A stretch of DNA of 21,008 nucleotides from a virus. The notes beneath the pieces were generated by a model, which worked only from the letters and a program-made list of their open reading frames with translations, was not told the DNA's origin and ran no database searches. Shown here one piece after another: positions 6,014 to 13,088 of this stretch. The stretch is from positions 1 through 21,008 of the IMG/VR virus record IMGVR_UViG_3300020187_000267. One strand, given 5' to 3'. Position numbers and translations under genes: made by a program. Numbering within the stretch: position 1 is the stretch's first letter; every line of letters begins with the position of its first letter.

Positions 6014-8086
6014 ATGATAAGCTACTATAAAACGATAACAAAACCAATACCCGAGCGAAGTATTTCTATTTCCTCTTTCATAGATTTGGTCAAAAGCAAT
6101 AGCTTTGAATCTATTTGTAATGACATTCGTAGATCTCCGGACAAAGAAACTAGGCAAAGCATAAAGCAAAAATTACCAGCAGTTACCTTTTCCGGTGTTT
6201 TCCATAAAAGATCTATTAACTCCATTAAAGAGCATAGCGGTGTTTTAGCATTAGACATCGACACTGATGATAATCAACAGATACTAACTGACACGATCTA
6301 TGAAGAAACAAAGAGAAGGTTATGCTTAGATCCCATCGTCCACTTTTTCTTTAGATCGCCTTCCGGCGGGATCAAGGTCGGCGTAAAGATTGCAAAGGAC
6401 CTAGATCAACATGTACAGCACTTCGAGCAACTTTCCCATTACTTTCTTTCCACCTATGGGTTAGTATGCGATAAAGCATGTCGGGACGTTTCTAGGCTAT
6501 GTTTCGTCTCGCACGATGCAGATGCTTACTTCAAGGAATCCAGCAAAACATACCAACTTAGAATTGCAAAAGTGGAGGAAACAAAAACCTTTCTACCTAG
6601 CAATAATGTGTCAGACTTGCCTGGGGATCAATTTAACGCAAAGGTTGATCCATCAGTGCTGCTAATTGAAAATGGTTGGACATCAAGGGATGGGAGATAT
6701 TGGACACGACCGGGTAAAACTGCTGGAATCTCTGGAACGCTAGGAGTAGTAGCTGAGAACGTTTTCTTTTGCTTTTCTAGTAATGCTTCCCCATTGGAAC
6801 CAAACAAGTCCTATACGTCCTTTGCCTTGTTTACTTACTTTAACCACCAAGGAAACTTTAAGGAAGCTTTAAAGGAGCTAAATCAAAACGGAATGAATAG
6901 CAGCGGGCCAGAGATTAGTCCATCTCTTGTTAAGTCTATTAAAAACTTGGTTGGTGAAGCAATTGAGGAAAATGAAAACAAATGGAAGGAAAAGATTGAC
7001 CCAGAAGTTCAAGCTGCAATTCAGTTAATTGAAGAGAAATCGGAGTCAGAGGGATTCTTAGCAAGTCTACAAGCCTTGAAGGCAAATGGAGATGCAACGA
7101 TAGAATCTATGCGGAAAAGATCTCAAGAAGCAGTCTTCATACTTCCAGACGTTGCTCTATCCGGAGACTCTACTCTTATTAATGCTTCGCCAAATACAGG
7201 TAAGACATTAATAACACTTTGGCTACTTTCCAAGGGTGATCTAAAGGGAAAGGAAATCTTCTACATTAATGCAGATGATTCATTTAATGGGTCTATTGAG
7301 AAAATGGAAGTATTAAATCAGTTTGGCGTTAATACTTTAATCCCAAATGAAAATGGCTTTGGCGTTGACATGTTCGAGGGAATGGTCAAGGGTGCTATTA
7401 AAACAGAGTCTGCAAATAAACTTGTATTCGTCTTGGACACACTTAAGAAATTCTGTAGCACAATGAGTAAGGATGAAGCCAGAAACTTTACGTCTTTAAT
7501 TAGAGGATTTACTCAGGCAGGAGGGACGGTTATTGCATTGGCCCACACTAATAAAATGAAGGATAACAATGGTAAATCAATTGCTGAAGGTGTTTCCGAT
7601 TTTGAGAGCGATTTCGATTGCGCTTACACTATTGAAAAGCAGCAAGGCATGATGGAAAGCGATAAGCGCATTGTTTGCTTTGAGAATAGAAAGAATAGAG
7701 GGCCAAACTCCCTTAAGCTTACTTTCGCCTACGATGGATCAGAAAAAAAGTCTTGGACACATCGATTCCACTCCGTGCAACGTCAAGATAGCGAGAGTGC
7801 ATCTATTCTAGTCCGTAGGAACGAAGAAGAAACTTTCTTCAATGAAAATGAATCAGTTGTTTACTTTCTTCAATCTAAGATTAGTAATGCAACTGAGGAA
7901 CCAATTACAAAGTCAGCATTAGAGAGAGAAGACATTGAATTAGATGGGTCAGGATCAAGAAGCTCACGCAGCAAAGTTCTTGCCAGATTCTCGCAAAGAA
8001 ATGAATTTGAAGACTTTCAACTATGGGAAACCATTCAACTTAAGAATGGCGGAACTGGTTATCAACCCACCAAGAATAAAAAATAA
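6014..8086 (+). CDS. VirE-N-type primase-like / RecA-fold helicase fusion
   Basis: Predicted replication protein of 690 aa. Residues about 50-190 resemble the VirE N-terminal/BT4734-like domain: SGVLALDIDTDDN with Asp81 and Asp83, then FFFRSPSGGIKVGVKI, and a later CRDVSRLCFVSHD. That layout resembles archaeo-eukaryotic primase or prim-pol-like folds. A middle segment (about 215-290) has the DGRYWTRPGKTAGISGT pattern found in phage primase-helicase linkers. The C-terminal half is a RecA-fold ATPase: Walker A ASPNTGKT (391-398), Walker B VFVLDT with Asp475, and a sensor-like VIALAHTNK. This resembles RepA/DnaB-like phage helicases. It stops at 8086 and shares the base A with the next ATG (TAATG). 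The leader is a TTTAATAATA run without a Shine-Dalgarno sequence. Confidence 0.8.
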   Translation: MISYYKTITKPIPERSISISSFIDLVKSNSFESICNDIRRSPDKETRQSIKQKLPAVTFSGVFHKRSINSIKEHSGVLALDIDTDDNQQILTDTIYEETKRRLCLDPIVHFFFRSPSGGIKVGVKIAKDLDQHVQHFEQLSHYFLSTYGLVCDKACRDVSRLCFVSHDADAYFKESSKTYQLRIAKVEETKTFLPSNNVSDLPGDQFNAKVDPSVLLIENGWTSRDGRYWTRPGKTAGISGTLGVVAENVFFCFSSNASPLEPNKSYTSFALFTYFNHQGNFKEALKELNQNGMNSSGPEISPSLVKSIKNLVGEAIEENENKWKEKIDPEVQAAIQLIEEKSESEGFLASLQALKANGDATIESMRKRSQEAVFILPDVALSGDSTLINASPNTGKTLITLWLLSKGDLKGKEIFYINADDSFNGSIEKMEVLNQFGVNTLIPNENGFGVDMFEGMVKGAIKTESANKLVFVLDTLKKFCSTMSKDEARNFTSLIRGFTQAGGTVIALAHTNKMKDNNGKSIAEGVSDFESDFDCAYTIEKQQGMMESDKRIVCFENRKNRGPNSLKLTFAYDGSEKKSWTHRFHSVQRQDSESASILVRRNEEETFFNENESVVYFLQSKISNATEEPITKSALEREDIELDGSGSRSSRSKVLARFSQRNEFEDFQLWETIQLKNGGTGYQPTKNKK

Positions 8087-8313
8087 TGAATACAATACAC
8101 TACCTAGAGCATCACCTAAACGCCACTAACATTAAAAGCTATATTAATCCAGCCAATCACATTGGCACTTTAAGCTTTGAAATTAATGGAGTAATCATCG
8201 ATGCCCAATTCGACATCGATAACAATGGAATCTATGCAATCCAAATCGAAGGGGGATTAGAAGATCTAAAGACTATCACTAAAACATCGACAAATAACCC
8301 AATTCAATACTAA
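8086..8313 (+). CDS. Small hypothetical protein, 75 aa
   Basis: Unrecognised. The middle looks like a beta meander (IGTLSFEINGVIIDAQFDIDNNGIYAIQIEGG, residues about 26-57) flanked by short polar ends. The start overlaps the primase-helicase stop by one base (TAATG), so translation is probably coupled. The MazG-like gene follows after two bases. Confidence 0.6.
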   Translation: MNTIHYLEHHLNATNIKSYINPANHIGTLSFEINGVIIDAQFDIDNNGIYAIQIEGGLEDLKTITKTSTNNPIQY

Positions 8314-8315
8314 TT

Positions 8316-8711
8316 ATGAGTAATGACCTATTTAAAGACTTAAAGGAAATGCACGCTAAGTATGGCGTCCATGAACGTATTAAGACAATGTCGAAGGATC
8401 AATTATCCAACTTCATGATGTTTCGATACAACTGCTTGGAGGAGGAAATGGAGGAACTAAACTATGCTCTTAAAACACGTGACAAAACTGAAATCGTTGA
8501 TGCACTGATTGACCTCACTGTCTTTGCCATTGGAACCTTAGATGCTTTTCTAATTGACGGTCAGTTAGCCTGGGACGAAGTATTAAAGGCAAACATGAAT
8601 AAGACCCCAGGCATTAAACCGGAACGACCCAATCAGTTTGGCTTTCCCGACCTAATTAAGCCAAGCGATTGGATTGCTCCTACTCACAAGAATAACACCG
8701 GATTACTATGA
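8316..8711 (+). CDS. MazG-like all-alpha NTP pyrophosphohydrolase
   Basis: Predicted to hydrolyse a (deoxy)nucleoside triphosphate to monophosphate and pyrophosphate. The metal-binding pattern is clear: a first helix with repeated acids (LEEEMEEL, residues 41-48), then EIVDALIDLTVFAIGT with Glu59, Asp62 and Asp66, and the tail AWDEVLKANMNK typical of phage members. The length of 131 aa suits a single-domain dimer. T4 gp56 (dCTPase/dUTPase) does this kind of work in a phage with modified cytosine, and the genes downstream make a similar role likely here: removing dCTP, or making dCMP for the hydroxymethylase-like enzyme. Substrate choice cannot be read from the sequence. It overlaps the next gene by ATGA. 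Confidence 0.8.
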   Translation: MSNDLFKDLKEMHAKYGVHERIKTMSKDQLSNFMMFRYNCLEEEMEELNYALKTRDKTEIVDALIDLTVFAIGTLDAFLIDGQLAWDEVLKANMNKTPGIKPERPNQFGFPDLIKPSDWIAPTHKNNTGLL

Positions 8712-9067
8712 GCCCAGAAGAAGTACTAGAAAAAGCGATGCAAGTGCGCATTGCTAAGTCCCAAGACTACCAAAGCTTGTGCTCTACAGTAACACAAGCG
8801 CAATACTATCCTCGCGGGATCGAAACGATCTACGATATAATGTGGGGAAAGATGCTAAGGATTAAATCCATAATGGAAGCTACCAAAGCTACCAACGGAG
8901 TTAGCCATCCACAGTATGAATCCATACAAGATTCTGCATTGGATTTAATTAATTATGCATCTTTCCTATCTGCCTACATGGACCACGATATCGAAGGCCA
9001 AAGTATCTACCAAGATGTATTTAATCGAAACCTAGAAGGTCCTTCTATTCTATGCGAAAGCGAGTAA
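8708..9067 (+). CDS. DUF1599 / nucleotide-modification-associated (Nmad1)-like protein
   Basis: The pattern fits the DUF1599 family, named nucleotide-modification-associated domain 1 because it recurs in phage base-modification cassettes: a KSQDY block (residues 17-21), a central helix MLRIKSIMEA, and a late helix with DSALDLINYASFLSAYM. The acids in the last helix resemble the MazG-like all-alpha NTP-PPase arrangement, so it may act on a nucleotide, but I know of no proven reaction. At 119 aa it is a single domain. It overlaps the MazG-like gene by four bases and the hydroxymethylase-like gene by 16, which places it firmly in the cassette. Confidence 0.6.
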   Translation: MSPEEVLEKAMQVRIAKSQDYQSLCSTVTQAQYYPRGIETIYDIMWGKMLRIKSIMEATKATNGVSHPQYESIQDSALDLINYASFLSAYMDHDIEGQSIYQDVFNRNLEGPSILCESE

Positions 9068-9807
9068 GCTTAAAAGGTGCATTGTGGATGCTAAGAAAGC
9101 ATTTGCATGATCATGGTGATGCTGTGACAACCTCAACTTGGCAATCAATGACCAAGCCTCCAGAGTTTCTAGAGGTTCTGCATGCCCATTTTGTGGCACA
9201 AATGGAGCAGACGGAAGCAAAGGCAAGCGATGCGGTGGGTGCTAATCAACCATGGGCAAAGGTTCATTTCGGAGAACGGGTTGGTGGGAAACCACTTAAC
9301 CCGCCTCCTTCGCATTCGATGTGGAACAAGGACACCGAGCTACATCTACTTGCAGATGGAGCATTCTCCCATAGTTACCCAGAGAGAATGTGGTGCGATC
9401 GTCACATGTCCGGCATTAGGTTTAAGTTTGGCAACTTATCAGATGCAGTGCAGTTACTTAAGAAAGACCATACCACTCGACAGTGCTATGTTCCAATGTG
9501 GTTCCCGGAAGATATATCAGCAGCTAACCTAGGCGAGCGAGTACCTTGCTCCTTTGGTTGGCATTTTTTGTATCGGAATGGAAAGCTCCATTGCTCGTAC
9601 CACATGAGAGCATGTGACGCAGTTAGACACTTGCACAATGATTTGTATTTTGCAAACTGCTTAGCGATATGGATGAACGAAGCATGTGGGTTGGATGCAG
9701 AAATTGGAGATTTACACTTCACCTCTACATCCCTACATTGCTTTTTAAATGAGAAGTATTCAATCAATAAACTAATAAGAAAAGAAAAATGTGTGGATTC
9801 GTTATAA
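9052..9807 (+). CDS. Deoxycytidylate hydroxymethylase-like (thymidylate synthase fold)
   Basis: Predicted to add a one-carbon group from methylene-tetrahydrofolate to C5 of dCMP. The fold marks align without gaps to E. coli ThyA: TRQCYVPMW with Arg143, VPCSFG with catalytic Cys166, GKLHCSYHMRACD, then HND with Asp197, and TSTSLHCF. Thymidylate synthase has Asn177 where this protein has Asp197, exactly 31 residues after the catalytic Cys. T4 gp42 has Asp179, 31 after Cys148, and shares the NVGSLH-like ending (here STSLH) and similar length (246 versus 251 aa). From T4 and engineered thymidylate synthases, Asp here favours cytosine over uracil. Methyl versus hydroxymethyl product is not decided by these residues. 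The gene overlaps both neighbours by about 16-19 bases. Confidence 0.75.
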   Translation: MRKRVSLKGALWMLRKHLHDHGDAVTTSTWQSMTKPPEFLEVLHAHFVAQMEQTEAKASDAVGANQPWAKVHFGERVGGKPLNPPPSHSMWNKDTELHLLADGAFSHSYPERMWCDRHMSGIRFKFGNLSDAVQLLKKDHTTRQCYVPMWFPEDISAANLGERVPCSFGWHFLYRNGKLHCSYHMRACDAVRHLHNDLYFANCLAIWMNEACGLDAEIGDLHFTSTSLHCFLNEKYSINKLIRKEKCVDSL

Positions 9808-11105
9808 CAGAAGACAAAAAAAATATAGACCTATACATGTCTATGATTTCTCACAGGGGATTAGATGGATACCAATCCACCTCCACTGTTGGTAAGTTTG
9901 GACTTGCCCATTGTGCATTACCGTTTGTTACTTTAGACAAAAAGATTGCTACCCAACCGGTCAACGGTAGGTCAGTCTTCGTCGGTGAGATATTTAACTT
10001 CTCCCAACTAACAAATAGAGGCTTACCTACTGACGCTCACTTTATGGATCATGTTTTCCATAAAGAGCCAGGCCTACTTAAGAACTCTCACTTATGGGAT
10101 GGGTTTTGGTCTTACGGTACTGTTATTAAGAACAAGCTAATCTTAGTTGCTGACTACCTTAGCCAAAAGCCAATCTACTATCGAACAGATATGAAAGCTG
10201 CTGCTAGTGAGATTACTCCGCTTTTGGCAATGAAGCACTCGAAGCCAGACGAAGTGTTTCTTTCTAACGTTCGTAAATGGGGCTATTCTCCAGATGGTCG
10301 AACACCTTGGGAAAACATTAAGCAACTCGAAGCTGGATGCATGTATGTCAATGGTAAGATAAAGAGGTACTTTAATTGGGACCACGTTCAAACTGGCGAT
10401 TTGTTCCAAATGATGGAATCTGCTGTTGCCTCTCGATTGCAAGGTCAACATGAGGTTGCTTTGCTGCTATCCGGTGGCTTAGACTCTTCCATTGTCTACG
10501 GTTTGGCCAAGAAAGTAATAGATACGATTACCGTTATCCATGTCGAGAACGAAGAAGAGGAATGGGCAAAGCTAGTTCACAACTACCAAGGCGCACAAGA
10601 TCCATTAGAATCTATTTCTATTAATAAGGTAACTGACCAAGAAGCATTAGCTGCACACCAAACACCTGTAGACCTTGGCTCAGTAAAGCCACAGTTAGCA
10701 ATGGCCAAGCGAATTAAAGAGCTTGGACTACATTGTGTACTAACTGGAGACGGTGCAGACGAACTATTCGGAGGATACCGTCGGGCAAGCACCTACGATA
10801 GCCAACAAAGTGACATCTTTAGCGAACTACCTTACTACCATTGCCCACGCTTAGATCGGACAATGATGAAGCACACCATAGAGCTAAGATCCCCATTCAT
10901 GCGGTCAGATATCGTTAAGTATGCACTAAACATACCATACTCGGAACGTAATGGGACCAAGAAGGTGCTAATGGATACGTTCGAATCTATTGTTCCGCAT
11001 GAAGTACTACACCGCGACAAGCGTGCTCTTAAGACCAAAGAGATCTACGAACAACCACTTACACAACGACTACACAACGATTCAATATGGAAAATGATGA
11101 ATTAA
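9789..11105 (+). CDS. Asparagine-synthetase-like class II amidotransferase with altered glutaminase site
   Basis: Two-domain AsnB-family enzyme. The N-terminal class II glutaminase domain begins MCGF, so Cys2 becomes the catalytic N-terminal residue and fixes the start. HRGLD (22-26) and Asp82 match AsnB, but the Arg49 position is Ala43 (GLAHCALP) and the oxyanion-hole Asn74 position is Val65 (VGEIFN). The C-terminal ATP-pyrophosphatase domain keeps the PP-loop SGGLDS (228-233), TGDGADELFGGY (319-330) and LRSPFMRSDIVKYAL. Such enzymes activate a carboxylate as an adenylate and attack it with ammonia or another amine. It is shorter than AsnB (438 versus about 554 aa). It overlaps the hydroxymethylase-like and deaminase genes by 19 bases each. 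Either a host-metabolism gene or a base-tailoring enzyme; context favours the latter. Confidence 0.8.
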   Translation: MCGFVITEDKKNIDLYMSMISHRGLDGYQSTSTVGKFGLAHCALPFVTLDKKIATQPVNGRSVFVGEIFNFSQLTNRGLPTDAHFMDHVFHKEPGLLKNSHLWDGFWSYGTVIKNKLILVADYLSQKPIYYRTDMKAAASEITPLLAMKHSKPDEVFLSNVRKWGYSPDGRTPWENIKQLEAGCMYVNGKIKRYFNWDHVQTGDLFQMMESAVASRLQGQHEVALLLSGGLDSSIVYGLAKKVIDTITVIHVENEEEEWAKLVHNYQGAQDPLESISINKVTDQEALAAHQTPVDLGSVKPQLAMAKRIKELGLHCVLTGDGADELFGGYRRASTYDSQQSDIFSELPYYHCPRLDRTMMKHTIELRSPFMRSDIVKYALNIPYSERNGTKKVLMDTFESIVPHEVLHRDKRALKTKEIYEQPLTQRLHNDSIWKMMN

Positions 11106-11611
11106 ACAAGTGGCACGAACGCTACTTAGGGTTATGTGACTCCATTTCATCGTGGTCGAAAGATCCATCTAGTCAAATTGGATGTGTAATCGTTGGTCGC
11201 AATGGTCAAATCTTATCACAAGGCTACAATGGATTTGCACGCGGGATTAAAGATACGATTGAAAGATACGATGTAAGAAGCCTAAAGTACCGATTAGTGG
11301 TCCATGCAGAGGCAAATGCTATCTACAATGCATCTAGGATTGGTGTTTCCCTAGAAGGATCTACTATGTACGTTAAAGGACTACCGGTTTGTAACGAATG
11401 CGCTAAAGCAGTGATCCAATCGGGCATTTCTACCCTTATCTGCTCATTTGATCACGTTAAACCACAATGGATAGAGTCCTGTGGGAATGCAATCGACATG
11501 CTAGAAGAAGCTGGTGTGTCTTACTACCACTTGGGCCCTCTCCCTAGCAAGCTGAGCAAGCTGAGCAAGCTGAGCATAGGTCTGTTATCACGGGAATATA
11601 GAGATGTATAA
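11087..11611 (+). CDS. Deoxycytidylate (dCMP) deaminase
   Basis: Converts dCMP to dUMP. The zinc site is complete: His73 and catalytic Glu75 in VVHAEANAI, and Cys102 and Cys105 in PVCNECA. Family blocks before it (SKDPSSQIGCVIVGRNGQILSQGYNG) and after it (WIESCGNAIDMLEEAGVSY) also fit. The start overlaps the AsnB-like gene by 19 bases. The C-terminus is odd: LPSKLSKLSKLSIG repeats Ser-Lys-Leu because the DNA there (11545-11577) is a 9-bp iteron array forming one arm of a large inverted repeat. The tail is probably tolerated rather than functional. In this cassette it competes with the hydroxymethylase-like enzyme for dCMP, or supplies dUMP for thymidine synthesis elsewhere. Confidence 0.85.
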   Translation: MENDELNKWHERYLGLCDSISSWSKDPSSQIGCVIVGRNGQILSQGYNGFARGIKDTIERYDVRSLKYRLVVHAEANAIYNASRIGVSLEGSTMYVKGLPVCNECAKAVIQSGISTLICSFDHVKPQWIESCGNAIDMLEEAGVSYYHLGPLPSKLSKLSKLSIGLLSREYRDV

Positions 11612-11744
11612 GTCATTGTATATAATACACATGCTCAGCATGCTCAACATGCTCAACATGCCAGACCCTGCTCAGTCATATTCCATTTAAATCACCGCAT
11701 GCTCAGCATGCTCAATCATAACCATATAAATACACCGATGAGCA
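11545..11744. repeat. Inverted 9-bp iteron cluster around an AT-rich core, candidate origin
   Basis: TGAGCA occurs at 11553, 11562 and 11571, every 9 bp. Its complement TGCTCA occurs at 11632, 11641 and 11650 (again every 9 bp), then at 11669, 11700 and 11709. One more TGAGCA lies at 11739 over the next start codon. The arms 11546-11577 and 11631-11662 form an imperfect inverted repeat with 26 of 32 positions complementary. They flank about 53 bases of AT-rich DNA containing TGTATATAAT. The first arm is inside the dCMP deaminase gene. Iterons around an AT-rich core are typical of origins, and also of operator clusters. Confidence 0.8.
11617..11626 (+). promoter_or_regulatory. Possible -10 element (TATAAT) inside iteron core
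   Basis: TATAAT at 11621-11626 lies between the two iteron arms and upstream of the gene at 11738. No convincing -35 box stands at the right distance, and it does not match the P1-P3 motif. It may instead be the unwinding part of an origin. Confidence 0.3.
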
Positions 11745-12016
11745 CATCCATACAAGAAGAACGAGAACTAAAGCAACTACGACTAATGAGAGAGATCCAC
11801 TTAGGCATCCAAGACTTAGAGTGTCAACTATCTAACGTTGCTAAGAGATACCGAACAGGCATCCGATTACTAAAGAAAGAGATCTCTAACCAAGAGTCCC
11901 ACTTAGACATGGGTCTATTACCAGGCATGGAAGACACATTAGGCGTTCCACCTGAGATCGCTAAGCTAATCGTTAACCCAGTCCTATCCAATATCCCATC
12001 AGACAATAAAGTATGA
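11738..12016 (+). CDS. Small helical hypothetical protein, 92 aa
   Basis: Unrecognised. I prefer ATG 11738 (MSTSIQEERELKQL). An in-frame ATG at 11699 lies inside the TGCTCA iterons and would add a repeat-encoded 13-residue tail. Residues about 5-55 look like a coiled coil (EERELKQLRLMREIHLGIQDLECQL, then KEISNQESHL). The C-terminus is Pro-rich (LGVPPEIAKLIVNPVLSNIPS). It follows the candidate origin and overlaps the next gene by ATGA. A repeat-binding or accessory replication protein is conceivable from position only. Confidence 0.6.
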   Translation: MSTSIQEERELKQLRLMREIHLGIQDLECQLSNVAKRYRTGIRLLKKEISNQESHLDMGLLPGMEDTLGVPPEIAKLIVNPVLSNIPSDNKV

Positions 12017-12450
12017 GAACAGTTAAATTAGTTGAGCAATTGAACTACCCATCACCAATTGTAGACCCTAAGCCAACTCACCACTCCATAGCGTGTGAGA
12101 TAGCATCCCGACTACAAGAGATGGATGAGCTACTCCCAGGCACTAATGACCATCCACCCGGTGGCATACGGATGATAAGTCGTTTGGCTTCTGTATCACG
12201 TAAGTCGAGGAGGGCATACCGACTACTGTTAGATCTACTCTCCAAGCAAGATGCATTAACATTATCTCTACATGATCTGGCAAAGGAACATCTTAACGGC
12301 CAGGGGCATCCATGCAAGAGACAAGCATGGCTTCAGAACAATCAAAAGGATGTAGAGCTAATCACTGAGATATGGCCAGAAGTTGGTGATGTATTAGCGG
12401 AAGTGATGCAACGTCGACCAATCGAAGAAGAACATGAATCCAATGAATAA
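12013..12450 (+). CDS. Hypothetical protein, 145 aa, last gene before the head module
   Basis: Unrecognised. Mostly helical and charged, with an Arg/Ser-rich block (ISRLASVSRKSRRAYRLLL, about residues 55-73). A segment TLSLHDLAKEHLNGQGHPCKRQAW (about 83-106) could be a helix-turn-helix with basic recognition residues. The tail is very acidic (PIEEEHESNE). A late-gene regulator would suit the place between early and head genes, but I see no family match. It overlaps the preceding gene by four bases. Confidence 0.6.
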   Translation: MRTVKLVEQLNYPSPIVDPKPTHHSIACEIASRLQEMDELLPGTNDHPPGGIRMISRLASVSRKSRRAYRLLLDLLSKQDALTLSLHDLAKEHLNGQGHPCKRQAWLQNNQKDVELITEIWPEVGDVLAEVMQRRPIEEEHESNE

Positions 12451-12563
12451 CACCATACCGCACCGGGTAGCCTTCAGATACTGTGAAACCACCACCCCCT
12501 GGAGTCCCGGCCGAGGGCTACGCACTTTTGCGAGATTTTTGCCAAAAGGCTTACTGAACGACA
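12451..12563. other. GC-richer intergenic stretch before TerS, candidate packaging site
   Basis: This 113-base gap lies between the replication and head modules. It contains C-runs (ACCACCACCCCCTGG), GGCCGAGG, and GTAGCC at about 12468 matched by GGCTAC downstream. Its composition differs from the A/T-rich spacers elsewhere. Lambda-type small terminases often bind next to their own gene, so a cos or pac site here is a reasonable guess. I find no P1-type promoter or clear terminator. Confidence 0.3.
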
Positions 12564-13076
12564 ATGACCAATAAACCAACCACATGGCGAGAGGTCGCCG
12601 AACACCTCAGGGTAACGGAGTCAACCTTGGCCAAATGGCGTAAGAAGTTCGACAACTGCCCACCCTCGAAGGAACTAAAGGCATGGTCCATTTGGATGGC
12701 GGACCATGCTTCTAAGCAGAAGCAAGGTGCTGGCAAGTTAAAGATAGATGGCAAGGAGTATACTGCTGAAGACATCCACGACCTGAAGGCAAAGCTTATT
12801 GCTGCACAGGAAAGGCGTGAGAGTGCCATGGCTCAAATTAGAGAACTAGAGCTAGAGCAAAAGAAAGATAACTTAGTGCCGGAGTCGGATGCTGCTGAAG
12901 CTGTGGTAAAGCTACTTACTCCTCTTCGAAGACTATTAGATGCACTTCCACGTCAGGTAGCAGCACAGGCTAACCCGACTAACCCATCACTGGCGGAGCT
13001 TGCCTTTCGAAATGGCCTAGACGATCGTGTCTTTGCTGAGATCAAAAAGATCCTAAGCAACCACCAAATTAACTAA
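12564..13076 (+). CDS. Terminase small subunit (Nu1-like)
   Basis: DNA-recognition subunit of the packaging motor. The N-terminal residues 6-29 form a winged-helix-like DNA-binding unit (TTWREVAEHLRVTESTLAKW). Residues about 65-110 are charged and helical, suiting oligomerisation (AKLIAAQERRESAMAQIREL). The C-terminal segment LLTPLRRLLDALPRQVAAQANP is typical of Nu1-type small terminases and leads to the part that meets the large subunit. The length of 170 aa is close to lambda Nu1 (181). It begins the head module and precedes TerL with one extra gene between. Confidence 0.8.
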   Translation: MTNKPTTWREVAEHLRVTESTLAKWRKKFDNCPPSKELKAWSIWMADHASKQKQGAGKLKIDGKEYTAEDIHDLKAKLIAAQERRESAMAQIRELELEQKKDNLVPESDAAEAVVKLLTPLRRLLDALPRQVAAQANPTNPSLAELAFRNGLDDRVFAEIKKILSNHQIN

Positions 13077-13088
13077 GGCGCGTTTTAT

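Noticed and set aside
9182-9532. Plus-strand 116-aa ORF
   Set aside because: It lies wholly within the dCMP-hydroxymethylase-like gene in another frame and has no family features.
9052-9807. Ordinary thymidylate synthase
   Set aside because: The gap-free alignment from the catalytic Cys puts Asp197 where thymidylate synthase has Asn177, as in T4 gp42. Thymidylate synthase is kept only as the fold.
9789-11105. Gat-QueC fusion of the 7-deazaguanine DNA-modification pathway
   Set aside because: The N-terminal class II domain would fit, but the second domain has the asparagine-synthetase blocks TGDGADELFGGY and LRSPFMRSDI, and no QueC zinc-cysteine motif. No queC, queD, queE or dpd-like gene is nearby.
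11699-11737. Upstream start for the 92-aa protein
   Set aside because: The added residues are encoded by the TGCTCA iterons and are unlike the rest. The ATG at 11738 has a normal A-rich leader.
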